NCBI GenBank assembly: GCA_005223095.1
Contig: NJBQ01000006.1
Span: 1-49,532 of the forward strand
Reading direction: 5' to 3'
Origin: Candidatus Aerophobetes bacterium Ae_b3a
Lineage (GTDB): Bacteria > Aerophobota > Aerophobia > Aerophobales > AE-B3A
Length of the DNA stretch: 49,532 nucleotides
Below, piece by piece: positions 15,081-22,435 of the stretch. How positions within the stretch are numbered: the stretch's first letter is position 1; the number at the start of each line of letters is the position of its first letter. The position numbers and the translations under genes are program-made. A model generated the notes under the pieces. The model was not told where the DNA came from. It made no database searches and worked only from the letters and a program-made list of their open reading frames with translations.

Positions 15081-17152
15081 CCTACCTTAACTAAGTCCAA
15101 CTGCTGGACGAATCTTCTATTTATCTCCTCCCATAACTGAGGATAATTCTTTAATCCAGGGTCTTTCCTCACCAGTTGGAAAGCCTCCTTACGGGCTAAA
15201 TAAAGCACTTGAGCATCTTTTATTAAATCAGCTATTTTCAGATTGAGCATTCCCCACTGTCTGGTTCCAAAAAATTCTCCCGGACCACGTAACTTAAGGT
15301 CTTCCTCAGCTAGCAGAAAACCATCCTTAACTTTACACATAATTTTTATTCGCTGTCTTGCCTGAGGAGAAATTTTCTGGCCGGTAAGGAGGAAACAATG
15401 AGATTGCCTGGCACCCCTGCCTATTCTTCCTCTGAGCTGATGAAGCTGAGCTAAGCCAAAACGTTCTGCGTTTTCTATGAGCATCAGACTAGCGTTAGGA
15501 ATATCAATCCCTACCTCTATAACAGTAGTAGAAACAAGAATATGGATTTTTTTCTCCCGAAAAGAGTCCATTATCCTTTCCTTTTCTTCTCTTCTCATTC
15601 TCCCATGCAGCAGACAAATCCTAAAATCGGGGAAAATATGGCTCTGTAACCGGTCAGCCGCCTCCTGAGCAGACTTTAGGTCCAGTTCATCTGACTCCTC
15701 GATCAAAGGATAAACAAAATAGGCCTGTATTCCCTCTTTTAATTTTTCTCCAATGAACCGATAAAGCTCTCTCCTTTTACTCCCACTTATCCAGCGGGTA
15801 ATGACAGATTTACGCCCCGGCGGAAGCTCGTCAATTATAGAAAGATCCAGGTCACCATAGGAAGTTAAAGCTAAAGTTCTGGGAATAGGAGTTGCTGTCA
15901 TCACTAAAACATGGGGAGACTTACCTTTACTGCGTAAGCTCAGCCGCTGCATAACTCCAAATCTATGCTGTTCATCAATGACCACTGCTCCCAATTCATT
16001 GAAATCAATCTCTTTTTGAATTAAGGCATGCGTACCGATAACCAGTTGTATTCTGCCTTCTTTTAGCCCTGTCCGAATCTCTTTTTTATCCCCGGGGGGA
16101 AGGTCGCTCACTAATAAGGCTACTTTAATATTCAGAGGTGCCAGAAGCTGCCTCAAGTTTAACCAATGTTGCTGGGCAAGAATTTCAGTAGGAGCCATCA
16201 GAGCTGTTTGATATCCATTGGCTATAGCTGTAAGTAAGACTAGTGTGGCTACTACGGTTTTGCCTGAGCCTACATCTCCCTGTAGTAGGCGGTTCATAGG
16301 ACGGAAACTGCGCATATCCTCCAGTATTTCTCTTATCACTTTCTTCTGGGAGAGGGTTAGTGAATAAGGAAGATGATGAAAAAAGGAGCTGGTCAACTCC
16401 CTATCTGTGGAAAAGGGAATTCCTGATTCTTTCTTATGTTCTTCTCTTTTTAAAGCAAGGGCAGATTGTAGAAGAAACAGTTCTTCAAAGACCAATCTTC
16501 GCCGAGCTTCTTTTTGTCGGGAGAAATCTTCTGGAAAATGGATATTATTCAATGCTTCGGGTAAAGAAATAAATGAATAACGTTTTCTTATCTCATAAGG
16601 CAAGGAGTCTATCAGGTAAAAAGATTTCTCTTCCAGGTTTGTTTTGATAATTCTGCGCAGCATCCTCTGAGATAAACCCTCAGTCAAAGGATAACAAGGG
16701 ACAATTCTTCTTAAATGAAGATTATCCTTCTCATCGCCGGATAGAAACTCAAAATCTTCCACCTTAATCTGTTTTTGACCGAATTTCAACTCTACCTTAC
16801 CGCTCACTACAAGTTCCTTCCCTTTCTTAACAAGCTTACTAAGATAACTTTGATTATACCAGATAGCATAAATTACTCCGCTGTTATCTCTAATTGCCGC
16901 TTTAAAAACAGATAATTTCTTAGTTATTTTAAACTGATTGACCAAGAGAACTTGACCCTGAATTACCTGTCTTTTGCCAGGTGAAGTTTGTCCAATGGGA
17001 GCAACATTGGAACGGTCTTCGTAATGGGCAGGAAAATGATAAAGAAGGTCAGAAACTGTTTTGATATTCAGCTTTTTGAAAAGCTGTGCCCTTTTCTCAC
17101 CTACTCCTTTGGCATAGCGAACAGAGCAAGTAAGATTAGCCATTTTTGACAT
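15077..17152 (-). CDS. recG: ATP-dependent DNA helicase RecG
   Basis: A 691-residue RecG, which reverses stalled replication forks and processes Holliday junctions. The N-terminal wedge/OB region (residues about 1-170) includes DLLYHFPAHYEDRSN and QVLLVNQFKITKKLSVFKA. The helicase core shows LLQGDVGSGKTVVA (Walker A), VIDEQHRFG (DEQH box), TATPIPRTLALTSYGDLDLS, VSTTVIEVGIDIPNA and QLRGRIGRG, then the RecG tail with KLRGPGEFFGTRQ. All motifs are intact. ATG 17152 is used; ATG 17143 (MANLTC) is possible, and neither has a strong ribosome-binding site. Confidence 0.97.
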   Translation of the reverse strand: MSKMANLTCSVRYAKGVGEKRAQLFKKLNIKTVSDLLYHFPAHYEDRSNVAPIGQTSPGKRQVIQGQVLLVNQFKITKKLSVFKAAIRDNSGVIYAIWYNQSYLSKLVKKGKELVVSGKVELKFGQKQIKVEDFEFLSGDEKDNLHLRRIVPCYPLTEGLSQRMLRRIIKTNLEEKSFYLIDSLPYEIRKRYSFISLPEALNNIHFPEDFSRQKEARRRLVFEELFLLQSALALKREEHKKESGIPFSTDRELTSSFFHHLPYSLTLSQKKVIREILEDMRSFRPMNRLLQGDVGSGKTVVATLVLLTAIANGYQTALMAPTEILAQQHWLNLRQLLAPLNIKVALLVSDLPPGDKKEIRTGLKEGRIQLVIGTHALIQKEIDFNELGAVVIDEQHRFGVMQRLSLRSKGKSPHVLVMTATPIPRTLALTSYGDLDLSIIDELPPGRKSVITRWISGSKRRELYRFIGEKLKEGIQAYFVYPLIEESDELDLKSAQEAADRLQSHIFPDFRICLLHGRMRREEKERIMDSFREKKIHILVSTTVIEVGIDIPNASLMLIENAERFGLAQLHQLRGRIGRGARQSHCFLLTGQKISPQARQRIKIMCKVKDGFLLAEEDLKLRGPGEFFGTRQWGMLNLKIADLIKDAQVLYLARKEAFQLVRKDPGLKNYPQLWEEINRRFVQQLDLVKVG

Positions 17153-17192
17153 TTTTTTGGAATTATGCTATCCTCTTCTACTAACGTTGATG

Positions 17193-17351
17193 GTAAATAT
17201 TCAGTGAATCAGGTCATTACGAGCAATGTCCCATGGTCGTGATGCGTCGTGCGTGATGCGTATTGCGCAATACGACATACGCAATACTAAATACGAAAAG
17301 CGGACGGAGTGAAACAATGACAGAAAAAAACGCATTCCACTGAGCATTTAC
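17193..17351. mobile_element. MITE-like element, copy M1
   Basis: A 159-bp element with terminal inverted repeats beginning GTAAATATTCAGTGAATC and ending GAGCATTTAC. It belongs with 24139-24369, 32968-33111 and a decayed copy at about 22284-22417. It occupies the divergent recG-rpmB spacer and ends 23 bases before the rpmB start. No transposase is present. A palindromic heptad array lies inside it (17241-17296). Confidence 0.7.
17241..17296. repeat. Eight-unit palindromic heptad array inside M1
   Basis: Eight consecutive 7-bp units: GATGCGT, CGTGCGT, GATGCGT, ATTGCGC, then AATACGA, CATACGC, AATACTA, AATACGA. The array is a head-to-head inversion centred on CGTATTGCGCAATACG. Element M2 has the same eight-unit array at 24187-24242. 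Confidence 0.85.
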
Positions 17352-17374
17352 ATATAAAGAGAGGAAAATTACTG

Positions 17375-17566
17375 ATGCCAAAAATATGTGAGATATGTGG
17401 TAAAAGATCAAGCACAGGAAACATGGTAAGTAAATCTGGACGCCGAACAAAAAGAAGGTGGCTTCCTAACCTGCAGCGGATTAAGATAAACATCAATGGA
17501 CAAATAAAGAGAGCCCATGTTTGTACCAGTTGTATTCGCTCTAATAAAATAAAGAAAGCAACTTAG
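17375..17566 (+). CDS. rpmB: 50S ribosomal protein L28
   Basis: A 63-residue L28. CEICGK near the N-terminus and CTSCIRSNKI near the C-terminus give two Cys pairs, the zinc-binding form of L28. SGRRTKRRWLPNLQRIKI is the conserved rRNA-binding core. GAGAGG precedes the ATG at 17375. It is a monocistronic gene divergent from recG and convergent with guaB3, whose stop lies 8 bases beyond. Confidence 0.95.
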   Translation: MPKICEICGKRSSTGNMVSKSGRRTKRRWLPNLQRIKININGQIKRAHVCTSCIRSNKIKKAT

Positions 17567-17574
17567 TAACTACT

Positions 17575-18738
17575 TTACCCTTCCTCCCTTAATCGTTGAA
17601 CTTTCTGGAAAAATTTACCTTCACTTTTTATGCTCGGGGCAATGACCATCTCTACCTCATGCATTCCCTTTATGTCACGGACACCGCAGTAGCCCATACA
17701 GGTTCTTATAGCCCAAACAAGGTTTTGCGAGCCATCGTCCAATTTAGCTGGTCCGTAAATGATTTCCTTTAGCGTGCCAGTAGTTCCTACCGCTACCCTT
17801 ACTCCCCGCGGCAAATTTTCATCTGAAGTAGCCATTCCCCAGTGATAACCCTTACCCGGCACTTCCTTAGCCCGAGCAAAAGCAGAGCCAATCATCACAG
17901 CATCCGCTCCGGAAGCTAATGCCTTACACATATCCCCACCGGTTCTCATTCCCCCATCAGTAATTATGGGAATATAACGGCCACTTTTTTTAAAATAATC
18001 ATCGCGAGCAGCAGCAGTATCTATGGTAGCCGTAACCTGTGGAACGCCTACCCCCAGCACTTCCCGCGTAGTGCAAGCTGCCCCCGGGCCTACTCCAACC
18101 AGAAGAGCGGCTATGCCAGTTTGCATGAGATCATAAGCCGTCTCATAAATGACACAGTTTCCTGCTATCACAGGAATAGAAAGCTGAGAACAAAATTTGC
18201 TGAAATCCAGTTTTTTACCCTGGGAAGAAATATAATCTGTGGTAACTACAGTGGCTTGAACAACGAATATATCTGCTCCTGCTTCTTCAGCTATGGGACC
18301 AAAACGGACTGCCTGTTGAGGAATAGAAGAAACAGCTACCGGAACATTGGCTTTCTTTATTTCTTCAATTCTTTTCCCTATTAACTCCTCTTTTATAGGA
18401 GTCCGGTAAATTTTCTGAATAACCTCTACGCTTTCCTTGGAAGAAGAGTGAACAATCTCCTCTATTACCTTAGCTGGATTACGGTAACGAGTCTGGATAC
18501 CCCCCAGATTAAGAATAGCCAATCCTCTCAATTTCCCCATCTGGATGGCAAAATCCGTATCCACCACCCCGTCCATTGCTGAAGCTAAGATAGGGATATC
18601 AAAAGTCAAATCTCTTATTTTCCAGCTTACATCTACATCATTAGGATCAAAAGCCTTTCTGCCTGGGACCAATGCTACCTCATCAAATCCATAGGCTTTC
18701 CTTGCCTTTTTGCCTCTCCCAATATAAAATCCCCCCAT
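17575..18738 (-). CDS. guaB3: GuaB3-family IMP dehydrogenase-like protein
   Basis: A 387-residue TIM-barrel protein of the GuaB3 branch of the IMP dehydrogenase/GMP reductase superfamily. It lacks the CBS pair of canonical GuaB. Diagnostic segments are [32 protein letters not shown], the catalytic-loop equivalent [18 protein letters not shown] with its cysteine, [20 protein letters not shown] and the C-terminal GYCGVRDI. GuaB3 enzymes are described from actinobacteria and cyanobacteria; IMP oxidation to XMP is likely but not certain here. GGAGGTTTAG precedes ATG 18738. A heptad element (18763-18898) fills the gap from prfB, so it may be read through from prfB. Confidence 0.85.
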   Translation of the reverse strand: MGGFYIGRGKKARKAYGFDEVALVPGRKAFDPNDVDVSWKIRDLTFDIPILASAMDGVVDTDFAIQMGKLRGLAILNLGGIQTRYRNPAKVIEEIVHSSSKESVEVIQKIYRTPIKEELIGKRIEEIKKANVPVAVSSIPQQAVRFGPIAEEAGADIFVVQATVVTTDYISSQGKKLDFSKFCSQLSIPVIAGNCVIYETAYDLMQTGIAALLVGVGPGAACTTREVLGVGVPQVTATIDTAAARDDYFKKSGRYIPIITDGGMRTGGDMCKALASGADAVMIGSAFARAKEVPGKGYHWGMATSDENLPRGVRVAVGTTGTLKEIIYGPAKLDDGSQNLVWAIRTCMGYCGVRDIKGMHEVEMVIAPSIKSEGKFFQKVQRLREEG

Positions 18739-18762
18739 CTAAACCTCCCTCCAGTAAAATAT

Positions 18763-18898
18763 AGCGTAGAGCGGATAGCGTTTAGCGTATAGGGAAACAT
18801 GTTGAGGGGATCGCTTAACAATGAACTTATCCCCTTTGATTTTGCTTTTTTTTGTTTTAGATTTTTCACTATGCGCTATCCGCTGAACGCTATACGCT
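18763..18898. repeat. Gene-less heptad-array element, copy 1 (AGCGNNT ends)
   Basis: A 136-bp element. The left array 18763-18797 is AGCGTAG, AGCGGAT, AGCGTTT, AGCGTAT, AGGGAAA. The right array 18864-18898 is its inverted partner (on the minus strand AGCGTAT, AGCGTTC, AGCGGAT, AGCGCAT, AGTGAAA). The inside is about 85% identical by eye to 23220-23349 in reverse orientation. It starts three bases beyond the prfB stop (minus strand) and runs to 25 bases before guaB3. A short frame beginning at the GTG of AGTGAAA (MKNLKQKKAKSKG) is probably not a protein. Confidence 0.85.
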
Positions 18899-18901
18899 AT
18901 T

Positions 18902-19997
18902 TTAATATTTAGCTAATCTTCTTAATGAGGCAGTTACAAACTCGTCTATTTCACCTTTGAATACTTTTTCTACATCACCTTTTTCCACACCAGTCTGGTG
19001 ATCTTTCACCAGGGTATAAGGATGCAAAACATATGAACGCACCTGATTTCCCCACTCTATCCTTGCTTTTTCTCCATGTCTTCTCTTGGATTCCTTTTCT
19101 CTTTCAAGTTCATAAAGATTATGCAAACGAGCCTTGAGAATTCTCATGGCCGTAGCCTTGTTCTTATGTTGGGATCTCTGATCCTGACATTGTACAATTA
19201 TACCCTTGGGCAGATAAGTAATCCTAACCGCTGAATCTGTAACATTAACATGCTGCCCCCCTGGTCCGCCAGCCCGAAAAGTATCAATTTTTAGGTCACT
19301 TTCTTTGATTTCTACTTCTACATCTTCAACCTCTGGAATTACATCCACTGCTGCAAAAGAAGTGTGACGACGATGAGCTGAATCGAAAGGAGAAATACGT
19401 ACTAATCTATGAATACCCACTTCTCCCTTAAGATGACCGTAGGCAAATCTTCCTTCCACCACAACAGTGGCTGTCTTTATTCCTGCTTCTTCACCTGCGA
19501 TATATTCAACCAATCTTCTTTGATAACCCTTTTTTTCCGTCCAGCCCAGATACATTCTAAGTAGAATCTCTGCCCAATCACAGGAATCAGTTCCTCCTGC
19601 TCCAGGATGAATAGATATAATAGCGTTAGCATGGTCATTTTTTCCTCTTAGCAGAGATTCTATCTCGAGTTTCCCTATTTTTCTTTCCAGCAAAAGGAGC
19701 TTAGTCTCCATCTCTTTATTAAGATCCATATCTTCTTCTTCCCTTAGAAGTTCTCCCAGGGTAACAATCTCCTGATATAGACCCCCTAATTTATTCCACT
19801 CATCTTTTTTCTCTTTAAGAAAACTTAGCTCTTTCAATGTCTTTGATTGGCCATCTGTACTCCAGAATCCTGGAGCAGAAGCCATCTCTTCTAATTCTCT
19901 AATCTTTTTCTCTCCTCTCTCTACCTCAAAGATGCCTCCTTAACTCGTCTATTTTCCCTTTTACAGATTTCAACCGACCCAAATAATCTTCTAGCAT
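18902..19997 (-). CDS. prfB: Peptide chain release factor 2, with programmed +1 frameshift
   Basis: RF2, which terminates translation at UGA and UAA. The first frame starts at ATG 19997 (AGGAGG upstream), encodes 23 residues (MLEDYLGRLKSVKGKIDELR then RHL) and meets TGA at 19928-19926. Reading continues after a +1 shift at CTTTGA, giving EVERGEKKIRELEEM and then the 327-residue body from 19885. The total is about 364 residues, as expected. The body has RF2 codon-recognition and GGQ features (TFRAGGPGGQHVNVTDSAVR). Annotating only 18902-19885 would lose the N-terminus. The stop lies three bases from a heptad array. Confidence 0.95.
19926..19940 (-). promoter_or_regulatory. RF2 autoregulatory frameshift signal
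   Basis: On the minus strand the mRNA reads AGGAGGCATCTTTGAG. The internal Shine-Dalgarno-like AGGAGG sits three bases upstream of the CTT-TGA slippery site (19931-19926). This is the classical arrangement by which low RF2 favours a +1 shift into the main frame. Confidence 0.93.
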
Positions 19998-20017
19998 TTT
20001 TTCCTCCTATTTTTCAC

Positions 20018-20045
20018 AATATAGCATAAAAAGCCCTGTTGTCAA
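20018..20045 (-). promoter_or_regulatory. prfB promoter
   Basis: On the minus strand TTGACA (20045-20040), a 16-base spacer and TATATT (20023-20018) lie about 20 bases before the prfB start codon. The -35 borders a segment (GCCTCAAGACAATT) also found at the edge of the element near 30140. Confidence 0.65.
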
Positions 20046-20070
20046 AAAAGCCTCAAGACAATTCATTTCT

Positions 20071-20283
20071 AGCGTATAGCGGGTAGCGTTTAGCGCATAG
20101 AATAAATCATTAAAGCGCAAAACTATAATTCATCATCTTGTTCATTGCTCGTTTATTAGAATCTCTGAACTACAAACCATATTCTTTTTGTCGATGAACA
20201 ATGAACCATGAGTAATGAATTATTCGTAATGATTTTGCACTTTTTGTTCTACATTTTTCACTAAACGCTATACGCTAAACGCT
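20071..20283. repeat. Nested heptad-array element (AGCGNNT outside, ATGAACN inside)
   Basis: The outer arrays are 20071-20098 (AGCGTAT, AGCGGGT, AGCGTTT, AGCGCAT) and the inverted 20256-20283 (minus strand AGCGTTT, AGCGTAT, AGCGTTT, AGTGAAA). Inside, 20194-20235 is a second array of ATGAACA, ATGAACC, ATGAGTA type, with degenerate inverted counterparts near 20118-20145. It lies between the prfB promoter and the 3' end of the Mth938-type gene, whose stop is 12 bases away. Confidence 0.82.
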
Positions 20284-20295
20284 AAATATTTATTG

Positions 20296-20634
20296 TTAGC
20301 AGGTTAGATGTAAAACGGCAATTGTCTTTTTGGAATGATAGAACTGATTATAGATCTGGCAGGCTGATTTTGTGGGTTTAACCTTTATATCAATCCCTTT
20401 TGACTTAACCCACCCCAGGGTAGTGGAAGGGACTTTCATTAGTCCTGGACTTCCCGTACCCACGATAATAACTACAGGCTTTTCTTTTACTGCCTCTTCC
20501 AGGTCTTGCGGAAGAAGCAAATGCCCTCTTTTTCTCCACCACTTATCGTCTACCCTATCTGGGTAAATAATCACATCAGATGTGTATTGTTTTCCTCCTA
20601 TAATAATTACTCCAAATTTATATGAAGTAATCAC
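20296..20634 (-). CDS. Mth938-like (DUF498) domain protein
   Basis: A small protein of the Mth938/DUF498 family, which includes the mitochondrial complex I assembly factor NDUFAF3; the bacterial function is unknown. Family features are ITSYKFGVIIIGGKQYTSDV, VVIIVGTGSPGLMKV and the C-terminal SACQIYNQF. I take GTG 20634, preceded by GAGG, giving 112 residues and the usual family length. A longer frame from TTG 20706 would begin inside a 37-base palindrome and adds a non-conserved leader. It follows hup on the same strand and precedes a heptad element. Confidence 0.75.
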   Translation of the reverse strand: MITSYKFGVIIIGGKQYTSDVIIYPDRVDDKWWRKRGHLLLPQDLEEAVKEKPVVIIVGTGSPGLMKVPSTTLGWVKSKGIDIKVKPTKSACQIYNQFYHSKKTIAVLHLTC

Positions 20635-20674
20635 TTCATCCTCTGTCTTTGCACTAAAGAGAAGGCTTTCTTCA

Positions 20675-20711
20675 AAGGATTGAGAGAGGTTAATAACCTC
20701 TCTCAATCCTT
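20675..20711 (-). terminator. Near-perfect 37-base palindrome after hup
   Basis: Two 18-base arms (AAGGATTGAGAGAGGTTA and its complement) flank one central base, 14 bases beyond the hup stop codon. In RNA this is a very stable hairpin. No U-tract follows, so it is not a standard intrinsic terminator. A 3' stability element, or attenuator between hup and the Mth938-type gene, is also possible. Confidence 0.5.
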
Positions 20712-20725
20712 GATACGGATCTCTC

Positions 20726-20998
20726 TCACTCTACTGCTTCTCTCAAGCTTCTTCCCGGTTTAAATTTTGGCACATCTTTGGCAGGAATACTTATCCTCTG
20801 GCCTGTTTGGGGATTTACGCCCTGACGAGCTTTCCTTTTCTGAACCTGGAAAGTACCAAAACCAACTAGAGTAACTTTTTCCCCGCCTGCCAGGGAGTCA
20901 GTAATTGCTGAAGTCACGGCATCCACAACATTATTAACATCCTTCTTGGTTAATCCTACTTCTCCGGCTACTTTCTCGACCAACTCAGCCTTATTCAT
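20726..20998 (-). CDS. hup: HU family DNA-binding protein
   Basis: A 90-residue HU/IHF-family nucleoid protein. MNKAELVEKVAGEVGLTKKD forms the helical dimerisation part, GEKVTLVGFGTFQVQKRKAR the first strands, and GVNPQTGQRISIPAKDVPKF the DNA-binding arm with its conserved Asn-Pro tip, followed by KPGRSLREAV. Length and motifs are canonical. GGAGGTGAGAGAATA precedes ATG 20998. A strong promoter about 100 bases upstream fits high expression. Confidence 0.97.
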   Translation of the reverse strand: MNKAELVEKVAGEVGLTKKDVNNVVDAVTSAITDSLAGGEKVTLVGFGTFQVQKRKARQGVNPQTGQRISIPAKDVPKFKPGRSLREAVE

Positions 20999-21097
20999 TA
21001 TTCTCTCACCTCCTTCATAGAATTCTTATCATTAAAATTGAACTCCCTATATCCTCTCCAGTAAATGATTAGAGAAAAGCAAACTCTCAATGGGTTA

Positions 21098-21126
21098 ATT
21101 ATAGCATAATATAGCAAATCAGTCAA
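21098..21126 (-). promoter_or_regulatory. Strong sigma-70-type promoter of hup
   Basis: On the minus strand TTGACT (21126-21121), a 17-base spacer and a perfect TATAAT (21103-21098). The predicted leader to hup is about 90 bases. Confidence 0.8.
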
Positions 21127-21238
21127 GAGGAACAATGTCCAAAGGCAATCTTTGGGCATCTTATAGAGAGAAATCTACTGAGGTTATGCTGGAAATCCTT
21201 TAAAAGTTGATAATTGCAATTGGTATTATTTCAAGTTT

Positions 21239-21266
21239 TTGACAAATTAGGCCAGTATGCTATCTA
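21239..21266 (+). promoter_or_regulatory. Probable smpB promoter
   Basis: TTGACA (21239-21244), a 16-base spacer and TATCTA (21261-21266), about 45 bases upstream of the smpB start. The -35 is perfect and the -10 is weaker. Confidence 0.5.
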
Positions 21267-21310
21267 TATATTAAATTCTAAAAGAGTATCCCTATAGGCG
21301 TTATAAAAAG

Positions 21311-21751
21311 GTGATTGTTAATAAAAAAGCGAGGTATCAGTATGAGGTTGTTAAGAGCTGTGAGGCGGGAATTGTGCTTAAAGGATCAGAGGTTAAGTCT
21401 ATTAGAGATGGAAGAGTAAATTTTGTTGATTCCTTTGCCCAGATAAAAAAAGGAGAAATTTTTCTTTATAATTTGCACATAGCTCCTTATCCTTTCGATA
21501 ATAATCCCGGCTATAATCCCAGAAGGGAAAGAAAATTACTTCTTCACAAAAGCGAAATAGAGAAACTAACTGGTACTTTAACCCAGAAGGGGTTGACATT
21601 AATTCCATTACGTATATACTTTAAAAAAGGTAGAGCCAAAGTAGAAATAGGTTTAGCCAAAGGTAAGCGGCTCTACGATAAAAGGCGTAAGCTTAGAGAA
21701 AAGGCAGTAGAGCAGGAAGTCAAACGTACTTTAAAAGATAAATTAAGATGA
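21311..21751 (+). CDS. smpB: SsrA-binding protein SmpB
   Basis: A 146-residue SmpB, which binds tmRNA and mimics the codon-anticodon stem during trans-translation. The OB-fold segments are NKKARYQYEVVKSCEAGIVL, GSEVKSIRDGRVNFVDSFAQ and PRRERKLLLHKSEIEKLTG; the basic C-terminal tail KGKRLYDKRRKLREKAVEQE includes the conserved DKR motif. The start is GTG 21311, directly after AAAAAG, so initiation is not strongly marked. Its RNA partner ssrA follows 25 bases after the stop, an unusually direct pairing. Confidence 0.97.
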   Translation: MIVNKKARYQYEVVKSCEAGIVLKGSEVKSIRDGRVNFVDSFAQIKKGEIFLYNLHIAPYPFDNNPGYNPRRERKLLLHKSEIEKLTGTLTQKGLTLIPLRIYFKKGRAKVEIGLAKGKRLYDKRRKLREKAVEQEVKRTLKDKLR

Positions 21752-21775
21752 TGAGCTGGATAAAATGATAAAGAA

Positions 21776-22137
21776 GGGGGCGATTGGCTTCGACAGAGAT
21801 GTGAAGTTCAGGGTTGCATATCAAGGGTAGCTGGATACCTTGTAAATCCATCTGGCATTAAATTCAATCGCCGATTTAAGTCCATTGGCATTAGCCCCTA
21901 GCCTTAGCTAGAGGGCTACACCCCTTACTTTCTGCTTTGTGAAGTAAGAACGGTGTCAGAAAGCGGAGCTAGTCTTATTTCTGGGCAGTAGGGGATAAGG
22001 CAAATCAAAAGCTGCTAGCCTCTTTTTCATCCTGTCTGCGGGAGGAGGAAAAGGTGAATTTAAATTGTAGACTAAGTATGTAGATACTCTGACTCTTTAG
22101 TTTCTGGACGAGGGTTCGATTCCCTCCGCCTCCACCA
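21776..22137 (+). ncRNA. ssrA: Transfer-messenger RNA (tmRNA)
   Basis: A single-piece tmRNA of 362 bases. The 5' end GGGGGCGATTGGCTTCGACA pairs with the 3' end CGCCTCC-ACCA in a 7-bp acceptor stem with one G-U; the encoded CCA is present. The T-arm GAGGGTTCGATTCCCTC is canonical. A likely resume point is GCC at 21870, after TCAATC, giving the tag ADLSPLALAPSLS before TAG 21909-21911. A hairpin across 21892-21918 corresponds to helix 5 around the tag end. The reading has LALA but not the usual terminal LAA, so the tag call is provisional. The tmRNA itself is certain. Confidence 0.96.
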
Positions 22138-22435
22138 TAGACCTTCCTCAAAAGGTAAGGAGTCTGTTACATCCGGTCAAGAAATTGATCCTTCCCTAAA
22201 CTGAGATGAAACTCTAAGTCGTCAATATAATTTATTTCAGAGATATACTCACTGATATGAATTCTTAAACTGAAAAATTTAGATAAATGCTCGCTGAACT
22301 CCGTGTCATTACCAGAAGCGGAATTCTTCGCTGCCTTCGGAACAGGCTGCCCAATTCCAAAACTAACTGGCGAGATTGCTTCACTCCGTTGGCAATGACC
22401 TGACTGAGAGAATACTTAGGAATTTAGAAGAAAAA
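22138..22435. other. ssrA-dapB spacer: gene remnant and decayed MITE
   Basis: No intact gene is seen. About 22284-22417 is a degenerate fourth copy of the MITE-like family (ends TAAATGCTCGCTGAA and GAGAGAATACTTA, with internal TGTCATT and GCAATGAC). On the minus strand, 22283 down to 22167 reads a protein-like tail FFSLRIHISEYISEINYIDD followed by LEFHLSLGKDQFLDRM and a stop. It may be the 3' end of a lost gene next to the tmRNA, a common integration site. I do not recognise its family. Confidence 0.4.

Noticed and set aside
18675-18869. 64-residue minus-strand frame starting at the AGTGAAA unit
   Set aside because: It runs from the gene-less heptad element through the right-hand part into the guaB3 start with no conserved domain; at most it recalls the N-terminus of an element gene.
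21776-22137. A tRNA gene at the T-arm and CCA end
   Set aside because: The acceptor stem partner is at 21776, so this is the tRNA-like domain of tmRNA.
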